This document shows positions 7,278 to 15,388 of a stretch of DNA of 64,000 nucleotides, piece after piece (position 1 is the first letter of the stretch; every line of letters begins with the position of its first letter). Location of the stretch: positions 158,142 to 222,141 of the forward strand of contig JBMYSW010000003.1 in the NCBI GenBank assembly GCA_049603715.1, given 5' to 3'. Under the pieces are notes generated by a model. That model was not told where the DNA came from, did no database searches, and saw only the letters and a list, made by a program, of their open reading frames with translations. The translations under genes were made by a program, and so were the position numbers. This DNA comes from Pontibacterium sp049603715 (lineage in GTDB: Bacteria > Pseudomonadota > Gammaproteobacteria > Pseudomonadales > Balneatricaceae).

Positions 7278-8215
7278 TATTTATCTCCCTTCTTTTTAAG
7301 GGAAGCGTAAATTTTTCGTTCTAGCGCGCTGGGCACATAAGCCGTTTCATTGAGCTTTGAATAATTCTTAATAAAGCTAATGGCTGCCTTTAATTCTTGT
7401 GCGCTTACTCTATTGCGGTCTCTGTTTTCAAAAATATGAATGCTGTCTATGAATTTTGAATGACCGAAGGGCTTGATAGTGACTGATCCGCAATCAAAAT
7501 GCTTGAACACTTCACCGCGCCTTGGAATTACCTCGAAATCTTCGCGGTGGCATTCTTCTGCAATGTCGTAAAGAGCATACCACAAGCGCTGGCGACGAAA
7601 TGATTCCAGAAACCCTACATGCTGAACAGGCTTTTCGTAGTTTTCAGCTAATTGCTCCGCAATTTTTGATTGTTGCTTTGTATAGTCGCCATCCTGCTGC
7701 TGAGCTGTATCCAGTATGTTTAGCGCCCTCAATGCTTTGAATGCGTAGTATGTGTTTCTAACATTAGGCGTTGAAAGCATCTGATCCAACGTAAATGAGC
7801 CAAATAGGTTCTCTAATTTAGATAGCTTCGTATCAATTGTAATTCTTAGACGTTCATTTTTAGTCTTTTTACTGCCATGCAGACGGGCTAAGGTTTTACA
7901 CCCTTTTAAGCTGCAAGCTTGGACTGTTGCTTCATGCACTAGGGCTGTATAGGCTATTCGCAGGAATGGCGCTCGAATAGCGTTGAAGATTTTCTTTAAG
8001 GCTGGAAAGCAATACTCTAGTTTGCTGGTAAGTGTATTGGCATAGCGCTCGTAGCGCATGTCATGAATTTTTTCGATATGGGCATGAAACTGGCTCGCCG
8101 AGTCTTCACTAGGCGATGAAATGTCTTGTAACGGATTCTTGGCGGCAATCACTTGCGCGATAGGAGATTTCTTACTTGAGACCTGTTCCCCCTTTAGGTC
8201 TACTACGTTCGTCAT
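7277..8215 (-). CDS. Unknown soluble protein, first gene of a coupled pair
   Basis: The 312-residue protein is basic and largely helical, with an Arg/Lys-rich middle (LARLHGSKKTKNERLRI) and C-terminus (ERKIYASLKKKGDK), compatible with nucleic-acid binding. The N-terminal 50 residues look disordered. I see no known domain. It precedes the coiled-coil gene in a two-gene operon joined by a one-base overlap. An AT-rich 218-bp upstream gap (8216-8433) contains likely promoter DNA (TATATATC near 8260). Such pairs of unknown proteins are common in mobile-element backbones. Function unassigned. Confidence 0.65.
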   Translation of the reverse strand: MTNVVDLKGEQVSSKKSPIAQVIAAKNPLQDISSPSEDSASQFHAHIEKIHDMRYERYANTLTSKLEYCFPALKKIFNAIRAPFLRIAYTALVHEATVQACSLKGCKTLARLHGSKKTKNERLRITIDTKLSKLENLFGSFTLDQMLSTPNVRNTYYAFKALRALNILDTAQQQDGDYTKQQSKIAEQLAENYEKPVQHVGFLESFRRQRLWYALYDIAEECHREDFEVIPRRGEVFKHFDCGSVTIKPFGHSKFIDSIHIFENRDRNRVSAQELKAAISFIKNYSKLNETAYVPSALERKIYASLKKKGDK

Positions 8216-8392
8216 ATTTAAAACCTTACCCTGTTAGGCGATATATCGTTTTATTATTTTTATATATCTAATTTAACGGATAGCAGTTAATGAACTCTTA
8301 ACGTGGGTAAGATTTTTTACAGGCAATATAAAGCCATAGATGGCGTATGTTGGATGAGCGTACCGCAACGCCTTGGCGTTTCCTTATCGCAC

Positions 8393-8423
8393 GGAAAAAT
8401 AAGGGCTGGAAGCTACCAGCCCT
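8393..8423 (-). terminator. Rho-independent terminator of the ArdA gene
   Basis: On the minus strand AGGGCTGG and CCAGCCCT make a perfect 8-bp stem with a 6-base loop, followed by TATTTTTCC. It starts 11 bases after the stop codon of the ArdA gene. Confidence 0.8.
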
Positions 8424-8433
8424 GATATAGATT

Positions 8434-8943
8434 TTAGTGGTTACTGAAAATATGTATTTCGTCGTGCGCTGTCTCTATTGAGTAAATGTCCCCTGACATT
8501 TCCCAGTCCCGCCCCATGCGCTCATAGTCGATATAATATTGCAGGTGTTCGGGTACTTGGCTTGTGTCACTGGTGAACTGCTCGGCATACTCAGCCAGAG
8601 AAGAAAAACATCCGTGATAGTTATCATCTAACGCTTTTTCGGCTTCATCAATTTCGTAGATATTTAACAGCTCAGCGCCTAGCTTGCCATGTTCCTCGAT
8701 AAAACAAGCGATCTGATGAACACCTGCCAAACCTTCCCATTCGCTCAACCTGACACTCTCGAACCCTTCGTAGTCGTGAATAGCATATTCTTCGGCCATT
8801 TCTACAGGGCTTGCTTTTAGCATATTGCTGACTTGCTCTTGAATATCGTCAAGCTCCTGCGTAGCGTCAATCCAAACACCATGTAAATACCCGTTGTTAT
8901 ACGCTGCTAAACACGCCACATAAATTCTGATTTCTTCGCTCAT
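8434..8943 (-). CDS. ardA: Antirestriction protein, ArdA family
   Basis: The product resembles ArdA: a very acidic protein of about 169 residues starting with a strand IRIYVACLAAYNNGYLHGVW and containing AIHDYEGF. ArdA mimics the shape and charge of bent DNA and blocks type I restriction enzymes when a mobile element enters a new host. The start at 8943 is chosen because AAAGGAG lies 6 bases upstream; an upstream in-frame codon at 9033 would add 30 residues foreign to the family. It has its own terminator downstream. Its presence supports horizontal transfer of this region. Confidence 0.9.
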   Translation of the reverse strand: MSEEIRIYVACLAAYNNGYLHGVWIDATQELDDIQEQVSNMLKASPVEMAEEYAIHDYEGFESVRLSEWEGLAGVHQIACFIEEHGKLGAELLNIYEIDEAEKALDDNYHGCFSSLAEYAEQFTSDTSQVPEHLQYYIDYERMGRDWEMSGDIYSIETAHDEIHIFSNH

Positions 8944-9423
8944 TGTCTGCTCCTTTGATCTTAAAAAACACATCCCCTTTTGGGGTTGAAAACCCCAGAA
9001 AAAGGAGCGAGAGCAGCGGGCGTTAAATCGCATGTTTTACCGGAATCCAGACAGGGGGAACCGCCCAGCCTGCACAAACAACGTGCGGAAGGCAGGGGGA
9101 TGTCTTGATGGAGGTAAGTTATGTGATATTTTTAGGTCTACCCAAAAGGGGAAAACCTGATAAATCGGCGAGCATGAATATGCTCACCATCATTATTTAC
9201 GGGGCGTTGCGGGGTGTCCCTGCTTGAAGGGGTTACGGAAAATGCCAGCGGCGATTGCAGTCAGGGGAAGGCTTTCCCCTATAAGAGACCAGACTTTGGT
9301 TTTCATCTAGTAATAAGAAAGAAGGGCGAGAGACATTAAAAGTTGCAACACCTTACTTACAGATTAAATCCACGTAGCGTAAAGACTTACTTAAATTCTA
9401 TTAAGACCTTGATATTCAAAGAC
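8944..9423. other. 480-bp intergenic region with hairpins, no gene seen
   Basis: No convincing reading frame is present. Two perfect stem-loops stand out: GAGCAT/ATGCTC (9170-9185) and AGGGGAA/TTCCCCT (9263-9280). The region is more GC-rich than the operon that follows. It separates the ArdA gene from the 3' end of the ABC-3C operon, both read leftward. It could hold the ArdA promoter, a small RNA, or element-specific sites, but none can be asserted. Confidence 0.4.
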
Positions 9424-11343
9424 TCAATTAAGTTCCAAAGTATGTTCACCTTTTCTATAAAATGGCCCAACCACATAGTCGCTTTTATCTAGGTCAGGGT
9501 CGATCATAGATGTGGTAAAGATTAGTTGATAATCTTTACTCAATTCATCACACATAGTAACAAGTTGACGCTGAAAGTTTTGACTCCGCGGCTCAGTCAT
9601 ACCTTTATCTTCGATATTATCTAATAGCATAAATCGTGGTAAACGTGAGTTTTCGTCGTTAATACAGTGGAGATAAATCGCAATCCTAATAGCATTCTTC
9701 ATAACAACCATAGAACTTGCTGAAAACTTGGAACGACCATTAACAGCCATCTTGTCTCGTGCAAAATCAAATATTATATCATCCACATGCTCAAAAACTT
9801 CTTCATAACCACCGTCCATGTGAAGTAATTCAGTTGCAATAGTTTCAATACTTGAATAAACCTCATCTACTCGACCTTTTGATAAGGCTTCAATATACTC
9901 TAGGTTTTCCTCAAGTTTGGTTATATCTTCTTGGGCATCTTGTTTAATCTTGACAAGCTTTTCCACCTCACCAATCATAGCTCGCCGCTCTTCAAGCGAA
10001 GTTATTATCCCACGCTTATACCCAATCAAACCATCCACCTCAGACAACATAGTCTCAGCATCGTTTTTACTGGAAATGAACTCTTTATACTCGCTTTTTA
10101 AGAAATTGATATTTCGTGTAACTATCGGAATTTTTGCATTAATTTCTGAAACACGATTTCTATATACATCAAGAAGCTGCTCACTTTCTTTCTTCTGAAA
10201 ATGAATCTCGTTAGACATTTGAATATATGCATAGTGCCTATTGGTGGCAGACAAATCTTCCTTACACAGACCACAATTATCAGAATTTTCATGAGATGTA
10301 ATTGGTGTTAAACAAGCTGGGCAATATTTAAATATAAGTTCGCCTATTTCAGAATTAGTTAGTTTAGATTGCTCCAGTGCGTCAAGCCTTTGGTCTAATG
10401 AGTGGAGAAATAACGCAGTATCAACAATTTCATTATTTAGTTGCTCTTTTTCTTCATGCAGGTCTTTGATCTCATTTGATGAGCTGTCTATTTTTATAGA
10501 AATATCCTTAGCTCGATTTTTTACATCTTCACTGAGTTTTTCGAGACTTTGAGATTTTATCGATACCTTTTTCTTTTGAAGAGACGAGATTTCAGATTCA
10601 ATTCCAGATATTTCAGAATTTATCTGCTCCTCTCGCGAAATGGCATTAGTTGATCCAATAAACCTATAGATTGCCTTTAGCTCCGCATTAGCCTTATCAA
10701 AGCGAGAATTAGCTTCGATCAGTTCCTGCCGAATATTATGAGCATCAAGATTATCAATTCCTAACAAATACTCACCAATAGCACGTCGAGTAGAGGCATT
10801 GTCAAAGCGTTTTTCCTCCTTCAATAATTTTGTTGTTTCAGATAACTGGTCAACATACATCAACCGTAATATCTGATGAATAGTAAGGTTTTTACTGTCA
10901 TCCGTTTTGTGAGAAGGCAAAGATAATAGTTCAAATAATTTCTGAGAGTAACTCTGTGTTGAATCACTTCTTACATTTGGAAATCTGTACCAAGTTGATA
11001 CATCTTTGAGCGCATTATCAAGATCACCCTCGTAGATATACATGGCACTTTTTCCCGTCGTTGTGATCTCACGTTTTAAGCAGTAAGGTTGGTAATTCAA
11101 ACGAACCTCTATCAGAGTTTCTTCACACTTTTCCTGCTCTGTCGTCCATTCCGTAAGCTCTGCCCCCAAAGCAAAGTACATTAAATCTACAATAGTAGAT
11201 TTACCCGTAGTATTATCACCACGAATAATATTGAGGCCCAATTTAAAAGTCTGATCGTATACAAATTTACTGCCACTTCTAACAACGAATCTTTTTACCA
11301 TTAGAAAAGGTGGTTTCAACATTGGTTTTTCCTTACCCATCAT
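9424..11343 (-). CDS. SMC/Rad50-like ABC ATPase with zinc hook, ABC-three-component system
   Basis: This 639-residue protein has a split ABC ATPase layout. Walker A is G-D-N-T-T-G-K-S-T (residues 42-50). Two coiled-coil arms (about 200-335 and 365-500) flank a zinc-hook-like pair, CPAC (341-344) and CGLC (357-360). A C-terminal lobe carries the Walker B-like FMLLDNIEDKG. This is the architecture of Rad50/SMC-type ATPases. As the last gene of a four-gene overlapping operon, it fits the ATPase of ABC-three-component conflict systems, thought to sense foreign nucleic acid. The start overlaps the previous gene by 11 bp. What the system responds to is not visible. Confidence 0.8.
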   Translation of the reverse strand: MMGKEKPMLKPPFLMVKRFVVRSGSKFVYDQTFKLGLNIIRGDNTTGKSTIVDLMYFALGAELTEWTTEQEKCEETLIEVRLNYQPYCLKREITTTGKSAMYIYEGDLDNALKDVSTWYRFPNVRSDSTQSYSQKLFELLSLPSHKTDDSKNLTIHQILRLMYVDQLSETTKLLKEEKRFDNASTRRAIGEYLLGIDNLDAHNIRQELIEANSRFDKANAELKAIYRFIGSTNAISREEQINSEISGIESEISSLQKKKVSIKSQSLEKLSEDVKNRAKDISIKIDSSSNEIKDLHEEKEQLNNEIVDTALFLHSLDQRLDALEQSKLTNSEIGELIFKYCPACLTPITSHENSDNCGLCKEDLSATNRHYAYIQMSNEIHFQKKESEQLLDVYRNRVSEINAKIPIVTRNINFLKSEYKEFISSKNDAETMLSEVDGLIGYKRGIITSLEERRAMIGEVEKLVKIKQDAQEDITKLEENLEYIEALSKGRVDEVYSSIETIATELLHMDGGYEEVFEHVDDIIFDFARDKMAVNGRSKFSASSMVVMKNAIRIAIYLHCINDENSRLPRFMLLDNIEDKGMTEPRSQNFQRQLVTMCDELSKDYQLIFTTSMIDPDLDKSDYVVGPFYRKGEHTLELN

Positions 11344-11863
11344 ATCTGTATTCCATCAAGTCCGTTCGAGACTTTAGTCCCTTCTTTCCATGAAAATCAA
11401 TCAGTGGCAACTCATTAACTAAGAATAGATACCAGTCCTCAGATCCAATGGTATCTAACTTTATTTTTTCAGATAGAGTTTCAGGAATCTGTGTCTCTGT
11501 TCTTGATATAACGTGCTCTAAATATTGCTCTGAGCTTATCAAATCTCTAGCGATTAAATTATGTATGGCCGTATTCTGAATTGGCATCATTTCATGAAAT
11601 ATACGCTTATGATTTGTCATTGCTTCATACGCATCAGGAATGCGTCCAACTATCTTCTTATAAGCTCTCAAACCCTGAGGGAATGGCGTAATGCTTTTCA
11701 ACAAATGAGGGAATAGCGAATAAAAGTCCAACAAACGCAACTGTTCCGATGAAAAAGAATCATGCTCACTGATTTCAAGTAATCTAAGAACTCTGTATAT
11801 ACAATGATTTATATCATGTATCGGATGATAAATTAGCATTACTCGCCCCACACCAAGTGACAT
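11333..11863 (-). CDS. ABC-three-component system middle component
   Basis: This 176-residue helical protein sits between a C-terminal-domain component and the SMC-like ATPase, overlapping both (25 bp and 11 bp). Its pattern is that of ABC-3C middle components: an N-terminal helix bundle with LRLLDFYSLFPHLL, a central segment resembling F-H-E-M-M-P-I-Q-N-T-A-I, and a C-terminal LMEYRYDG. Such proteins are compared to kleisin or winged-helix partners that bridge the ATPase heads. No catalytic motif is seen. The assignment rests on order, size and motif style; a homology search would settle it. Confidence 0.65.
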   Translation of the reverse strand: MSLGVGRVMLIYHPIHDINHCIYRVLRLLEISEHDSFSSEQLRLLDFYSLFPHLLKSITPFPQGLRAYKKIVGRIPDAYEAMTNHKRIFHEMMPIQNTAIHNLIARDLISSEQYLEHVISRTETQIPETLSEKIKLDTIGSEDWYLFLVNELPLIDFHGKKGLKSRTDLMEYRYDG

Positions 11864-12387
11864 TTCCCTGTCAGGAAATAAAGCATTCCAGCAACATGGT
11901 TCATAGTAATAGAAACATCAAAGTCAACTATAGCCTTATAGACTGGCTCATAAATCTCTTGATGTATCTTGGCATCTACGTCTTCTTTACTGCTGCCATT
12001 TAGAATCAAAGGCCTTATATATTGATTAAAGGATGTTTCAATAACAGCAAGAACATGTGCATAAACATGCTGCTCTATATTAGATAGCTGGTTTTTAGCC
12101 AGCCTTCTTTCAAATTTATTTTTAAGATAAACGGCGTTCTGCACTGAATCAGCCCTACCTCCGGCCAGCAGTTTGGATTCGACACCAATAATCTCGCGAT
12201 CAGGCCTCTGTGTTGTATACTCAGCCAACTCTTCAATTGTCCCTTCAAGATTAGGATCTTCTTTTATCTGATCTTTAATTAACTGGATGGCTTTTTCGAG
12301 AGGGTGCAAAACGACTGGATATATATTTTTATCTCCCATTACAGCATCATCGAAAGTGCTGCCAGTTATATCTAACTTATTTGTCAC
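11839..12387 (-). CDS. ABC-three-component system protein (C-terminal-domain component)
   Basis: The 182-residue protein begins with a short Gly/Asp-rich lead (ITGSTFDDAVMGDKNIYP). Helices typical of ABC-3C C-terminal-domain proteins follow, with a conserved-looking end, FLTGKCHLVWGE. The AVMGDK lead recurs as IVMGDK at the C-terminus of the upstream membrane protein, which suggests that the two share an interaction element. The gene overlaps both neighbours (11 and 25 bp), so all four are translated together. It probably links the effector or membrane partner to the middle component and ATPase; this is inferred from family descriptions. Confidence 0.65.
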   Translation of the reverse strand: MTNKLDITGSTFDDAVMGDKNIYPVVLHPLEKAIQLIKDQIKEDPNLEGTIEELAEYTTQRPDREIIGVESKLLAGGRADSVQNAVYLKNKFERRLAKNQLSNIEQHVYAHVLAVIETSFNQYIRPLILNGSSKEDVDAKIHQEIYEPVYKAIVDFDVSITMNHVAGMLYFLTGKCHLVWGE

Positions 12388-12712
12388 TCTTACTATCCTG
12401 ATTAGTTGTTTTATCTCCCATTACAATATCACCGTTGATTTCGGACTCAGTGATAGAAACCGTTCGACTTTCTGTACTAACCTTTTCATTAGTGTTCTTT
12501 GGCTTTTTCCCATTAATAATTAACGCTAGAATTAGGGTAACAATTATTCCCCCTAAAACAAGCATTGAGATATAAAAAGTTTGATCGGTTCCAAATGTAC
12601 TTAAAACACTTTCTTGGAAAATATTTTTAATAGCTACTGTAAAAATAAAACCAACAACGGCTACAGAACCGGTAACTTTAACCGCTTCTTTCCAGAAACC
12701 TTCCATTTGCAT
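12377..12712 (-). CDS. Two-helix membrane protein, first gene of the ABC-3C operon (putative effector)
   Basis: The 111-residue protein has two hydrophobic helices (about 12-30 and 46-67: ISMLVLGGIIVTLILALII). A polar tail containing SEINGDIVMGDKT follows. AAGGAG lies 5 bases before the start codon, and the 3' end overlaps the next gene by 11 bp. A small membrane protein leading an ATPase-sensor operon is a common arrangement for a membrane-damaging effector, but that role is inference. The shared M-G-D-K motif with the next protein is directly visible. Confidence 0.65.
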   Translation of the reverse strand: MQMEGFWKEAVKVTGSVAVVGFIFTVAIKNIFQESVLSTFGTDQTFYISMLVLGGIIVTLILALIINGKKPKNTNEKVSTESRTVSITESEINGDIVMGDKTTNQDSKSDK

Positions 12713-12720
12713 AATGCTCC

Positions 12721-12840
12721 TTATTTCTTCATCTCAATCCACTTTGTCCATACAGTCTCTTTTAAAACGCCAATACCACTTTCCTTAAAGTCTGGAAAAG
12801 TGCCTTCACCAACTACCAGCTGGTCAGGGTATTTTTTCAA
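12721..12840 (-). pseudogene. 3' remnant of an unknown gene upstream of the ABC-3C operon
   Basis: A 39-codon frame reads KKYPDQLVVGEGTFPDFKES, continues GIGVLKETVWTKW and ends I-E-M-K-K at TAA 12721-12723, only a few bases before the membrane-protein start. The composition is strongly protein-like, but a stop immediately precedes the only possible TTG start. It appears to be the tail of a gene whose main body was lost, and the ABC-3C operon may once have had a fifth member. Function unknown. Confidence 0.4.
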
Positions 12841-13293
12841 CTAACTAGAGAATATTATATTAGGTGACCTCTTCCTAAGTCAGTATTTCATCGGACATAG
12901 CCATATCCACCTTGAGGGTATAAAGTAGATTATGAGAAAATTATGGGTTCCACAACTATAAATCTACAAATACCTTCACATTTCCCCATTAAGTGTAACT
13001 GTCTCGCTGCAAAAGCAATCGGGTTTTGAATAACTGTACGCTCAAAACATCCAATCTGCGTGGGTTGGTTCAGGTTCCCAAAGGGCAGTAGCACGCTCTT
13101 TGGTCTCCACGAAGTGGTCATGGGGTATCGGGGAGCAGGAACGCACCCTGATTGCTGATTGAACGGGCAGCGTTCATGCATGGTTGGGTGCAGGATGGAG
13201 AGGCATGTCTCCAAGCCCCTGCGAGTGGTGAAACGGCGATACGTTTTATGGCACAAATGTGCCAACACTGGGTCAACGGGGTGTAACGCCCTT

Positions 13294-13376
13294 GCAAGAT
13301 AGCCTACGTGCATTGCTAAAAATCTGTGAGGTACGATCATATTTTTAGCAATGTGTATTACGTAGGCACATCTTGC
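13294..13376. repeat. Long imperfect inverted repeat (83 nt) between two defence-like operons
   Basis: The arms GCAAGAT..GCCTACGT..CATTGCTAAAAAT (13294-13323) and its near-complement (13341-13376) fold into a roughly 30-bp stem with a 17-base loop. The right arm has about six extra bases, giving bulges, as in extrahelical-base recombination sites or retron-like stems. It lies in a 578-bp gene-free stretch (12841-13418). A 136-codon frame there (12930-13340, minus) looks non-coding. It could be a miniature transposable element, a folded recombination site or a structured RNA. I found no reverse transcriptase nearby. Confidence 0.55.
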
Positions 13377-13418
13377 AGTGCGCAGCGCTGTTCTGCGTTC
13401 AGGAGATGGTAGACACTT

Positions 13419-15320
13419 TTACAACAGTGTAGCCCTACACGCGCCACGCCTTTCACGCAGCTTAGTTCTCGTCAATACAGCGATTTCTTGACTAGACATC
13501 AATGATATTTCACCTGAAGCAAAGACCTTAATCCGAACTTTTAGCAATGATAGCCCCTTAAGCAACAAAGACTCAAAGACCATGAAGAAATCAGGGTAAT
13601 ATGTACCTTCAACATGTGTTAGTGGAACGATCTCAGGATTGTTCAGATCAATGCCTTCCTCCATCTTTAAAGCGAGTTCAATATCATGCTTGCTGGTAAG
13701 TAACTGAAAGGGTTCGTCATCTTTATTCCAAGTGTATGCGAAGAAGAACCGTAAATAGGATGGCGTGTTCTGAGTATCTAGCTGTAAATGGTTTTTATTA
13801 ATTTTAAATATTGTGGCAGCACTGCCTTCCAATAAGACTGCTCTCTCTGAACCCAGTGCAGCTGACAGTATCACCCGCTCAGCATTTGTAAGGATCAATA
13901 TTTGTATATCAATAATCACTATGCCTAAGTGGCTATCTAAGGGCGTTGCTCTAATACACTCAACGCTCACGTCATCCCAAAAGTCTTGCTGTAGAGGGTA
14001 CTCGTCCAAAAAGTAAGAGTTTATAATCAAACGAAGCATTCTCTTTGCAGAATCACGAGGAACCAATCTCCAGTCAGATTTAAAAACCAATCGATCACAC
14101 CAGTGATCGTGGCTATAGCTTTCAGTCAGGCTATCAATTAATAAGGCCATTTGGCTCTCTGCACGCCCAGTTTCTTTAGCGCTTTCCTCATTGGCGATTA
14201 ATTCTTCGAGCAGATCGGTAGCCTCATCAATCCCCAGCTTGCTAGCTTTCTTTAATAATTTTTTAGCCTTATCGTAGTCTTCCTCTACAGGATCACCCTG
14301 CCCATACATCAGAGACAAATTGTACAGGGCAGAGCCATGCCCCATATGGGCGGCTGCGGTAAAGTATTCAAATGCCTCTTCCTTACTTCTCTCAGTGCCG
14401 ATACCCTCAAAATACATGTAACCAACATTGTAAATAGCTTCTCTTAACCCGCTGCTTGCTGCTGACAGCATTAGGTTAAATGCTTTTTCTGGATTAGGTG
14501 GGGCTTCTACCCCTTGAAGGTATATCTGCCCAAGAAAGTATGTTGCCTCTAAGTTTCCCTCATTTGAAAACCGTTCCAAAGCATCAAGTATGGTGCTTGG
14601 CAAATGCTCTTTTGATGAAATACATCTATAAATAGATAAGCTAACTTTGGACAGCCAAGTTTCCGCCTCTTTTGTTGGTGGCTGAATGCTCAATAGCTCA
14701 TTTACTATCCTATGGCTGGAAAAGTCTTGAACTGTTTGAGATATGAAAATGGCTGTCTGTTTCGGAGCAATCCTCCATGCTATATTCATGATCTCTTTTA
14801 CTGGCACAACTCCATTGAAAGCAGACAGTACAAACCATTCTTTTAGTATGTCGGGGCGTATAGGCGGCACATGATGGTCAGTAAAGAAAGCATCATCTCC
14901 TATTGTAGAGCAATTGACTGTCAGGGCTTGGTCGCAGATTTTTTTATCTATTGAGGTAACAAGCCCAGTTGATTTGGCTGTTGAGGCATAAACTCCATCA
15001 ATAATATTTGCGAGAATAGCGATCCTCATCGAAGGGCAATCTTCGCCGATCAGAGGCGCTTTTTCTTGCCATTTCGCTTTCCAGCGTTCTTGATACTCTC
15101 TTCTTAATATCGCTGTCAGGAATCGCTCCTGTGTTTGAGAGTGAGCACTTTGATCGTCATTGAATTGTTGGCCAATGAAAGCAGCAAATAAGGGGCTTCC
15201 TTCGGGGTTAACGCATCGTAGAACTTTTTTTAGCGCGGTAGATCTTTCGTATAAAAATGGCTCTTCACATTTGACTTCATGAGAGCAAGAAATGATCTCT
15301 AATAATTCACTCTCATCCAT
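13419..15320 (-). CDS. Sel1-repeat C-terminal part of a frameshifted STAND NTPase
   Basis: The 633-residue frame contains helical repeats of the Sel1/TPR type at about residues 250-375 (EATYFLGQIYLQG, EAIYNVGYMYFEGIG, GSALYNLSLMYGQGD). An unassigned C-terminal domain of 250 residues follows. Reading upstream past its ATG, the same frame stays open through S-I-V-D-N-D-I-Y-D-A-R-F back to 15406. There it meets the end of the neighbouring NTPase gene in another frame. The two are best read as one protein of about 1,000 residues split at the five-A run 15400-15404. Sel1 repeats would be the ligand-sensing part. Whether this half is made separately is unknown. Confidence 0.7.
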   Translation of the reverse strand: MDESELLEIISCSHEVKCEEPFLYERSTALKKVLRCVNPEGSPLFAAFIGQQFNDDQSAHSQTQERFLTAILRREYQERWKAKWQEKAPLIGEDCPSMRIAILANIIDGVYASTAKSTGLVTSIDKKICDQALTVNCSTIGDDAFFTDHHVPPIRPDILKEWFVLSAFNGVVPVKEIMNIAWRIAPKQTAIFISQTVQDFSSHRIVNELLSIQPPTKEAETWLSKVSLSIYRCISSKEHLPSTILDALERFSNEGNLEATYFLGQIYLQGVEAPPNPEKAFNLMLSAASSGLREAIYNVGYMYFEGIGTERSKEEAFEYFTAAAHMGHGSALYNLSLMYGQGDPVEEDYDKAKKLLKKASKLGIDEATDLLEELIANEESAKETGRAESQMALLIDSLTESYSHDHWCDRLVFKSDWRLVPRDSAKRMLRLIINSYFLDEYPLQQDFWDDVSVECIRATPLDSHLGIVIIDIQILILTNAERVILSAALGSERAVLLEGSAATIFKINKNHLQLDTQNTPSYLRFFFAYTWNKDDEPFQLLTSKHDIELALKMEEGIDLNNPEIVPLTHVEGTYYPDFFMVFESLLLKGLSLLKVRIKVFASGEISLMSSQEIAVLTRTKLRERRGACRATLL

Positions 15321-15388
15321 TGCAGTTAAATCTATGGCTCCAGATTCATGCTTGGTATCGGTAAATCTGGCATCATAAATATCATTAT

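Noticed and set aside
12930..13340. 136-codon minus-strand frame
   Set aside because: Composition is rich in Cys, His, Arg and Pro, with no ribosome site and no family pattern. It overlaps the long inverted repeat and looks non-coding.
12841..13418. Retron non-coding RNA
   Set aside because: No reverse transcriptase frame is present anywhere in the window.
13294..13420. Integron attC site
   Set aside because: The bulged stem is suggestive, but the outer RYYYAAC/GTTRRRY boxes are not present at the right places and there is no IntI-type integrase.
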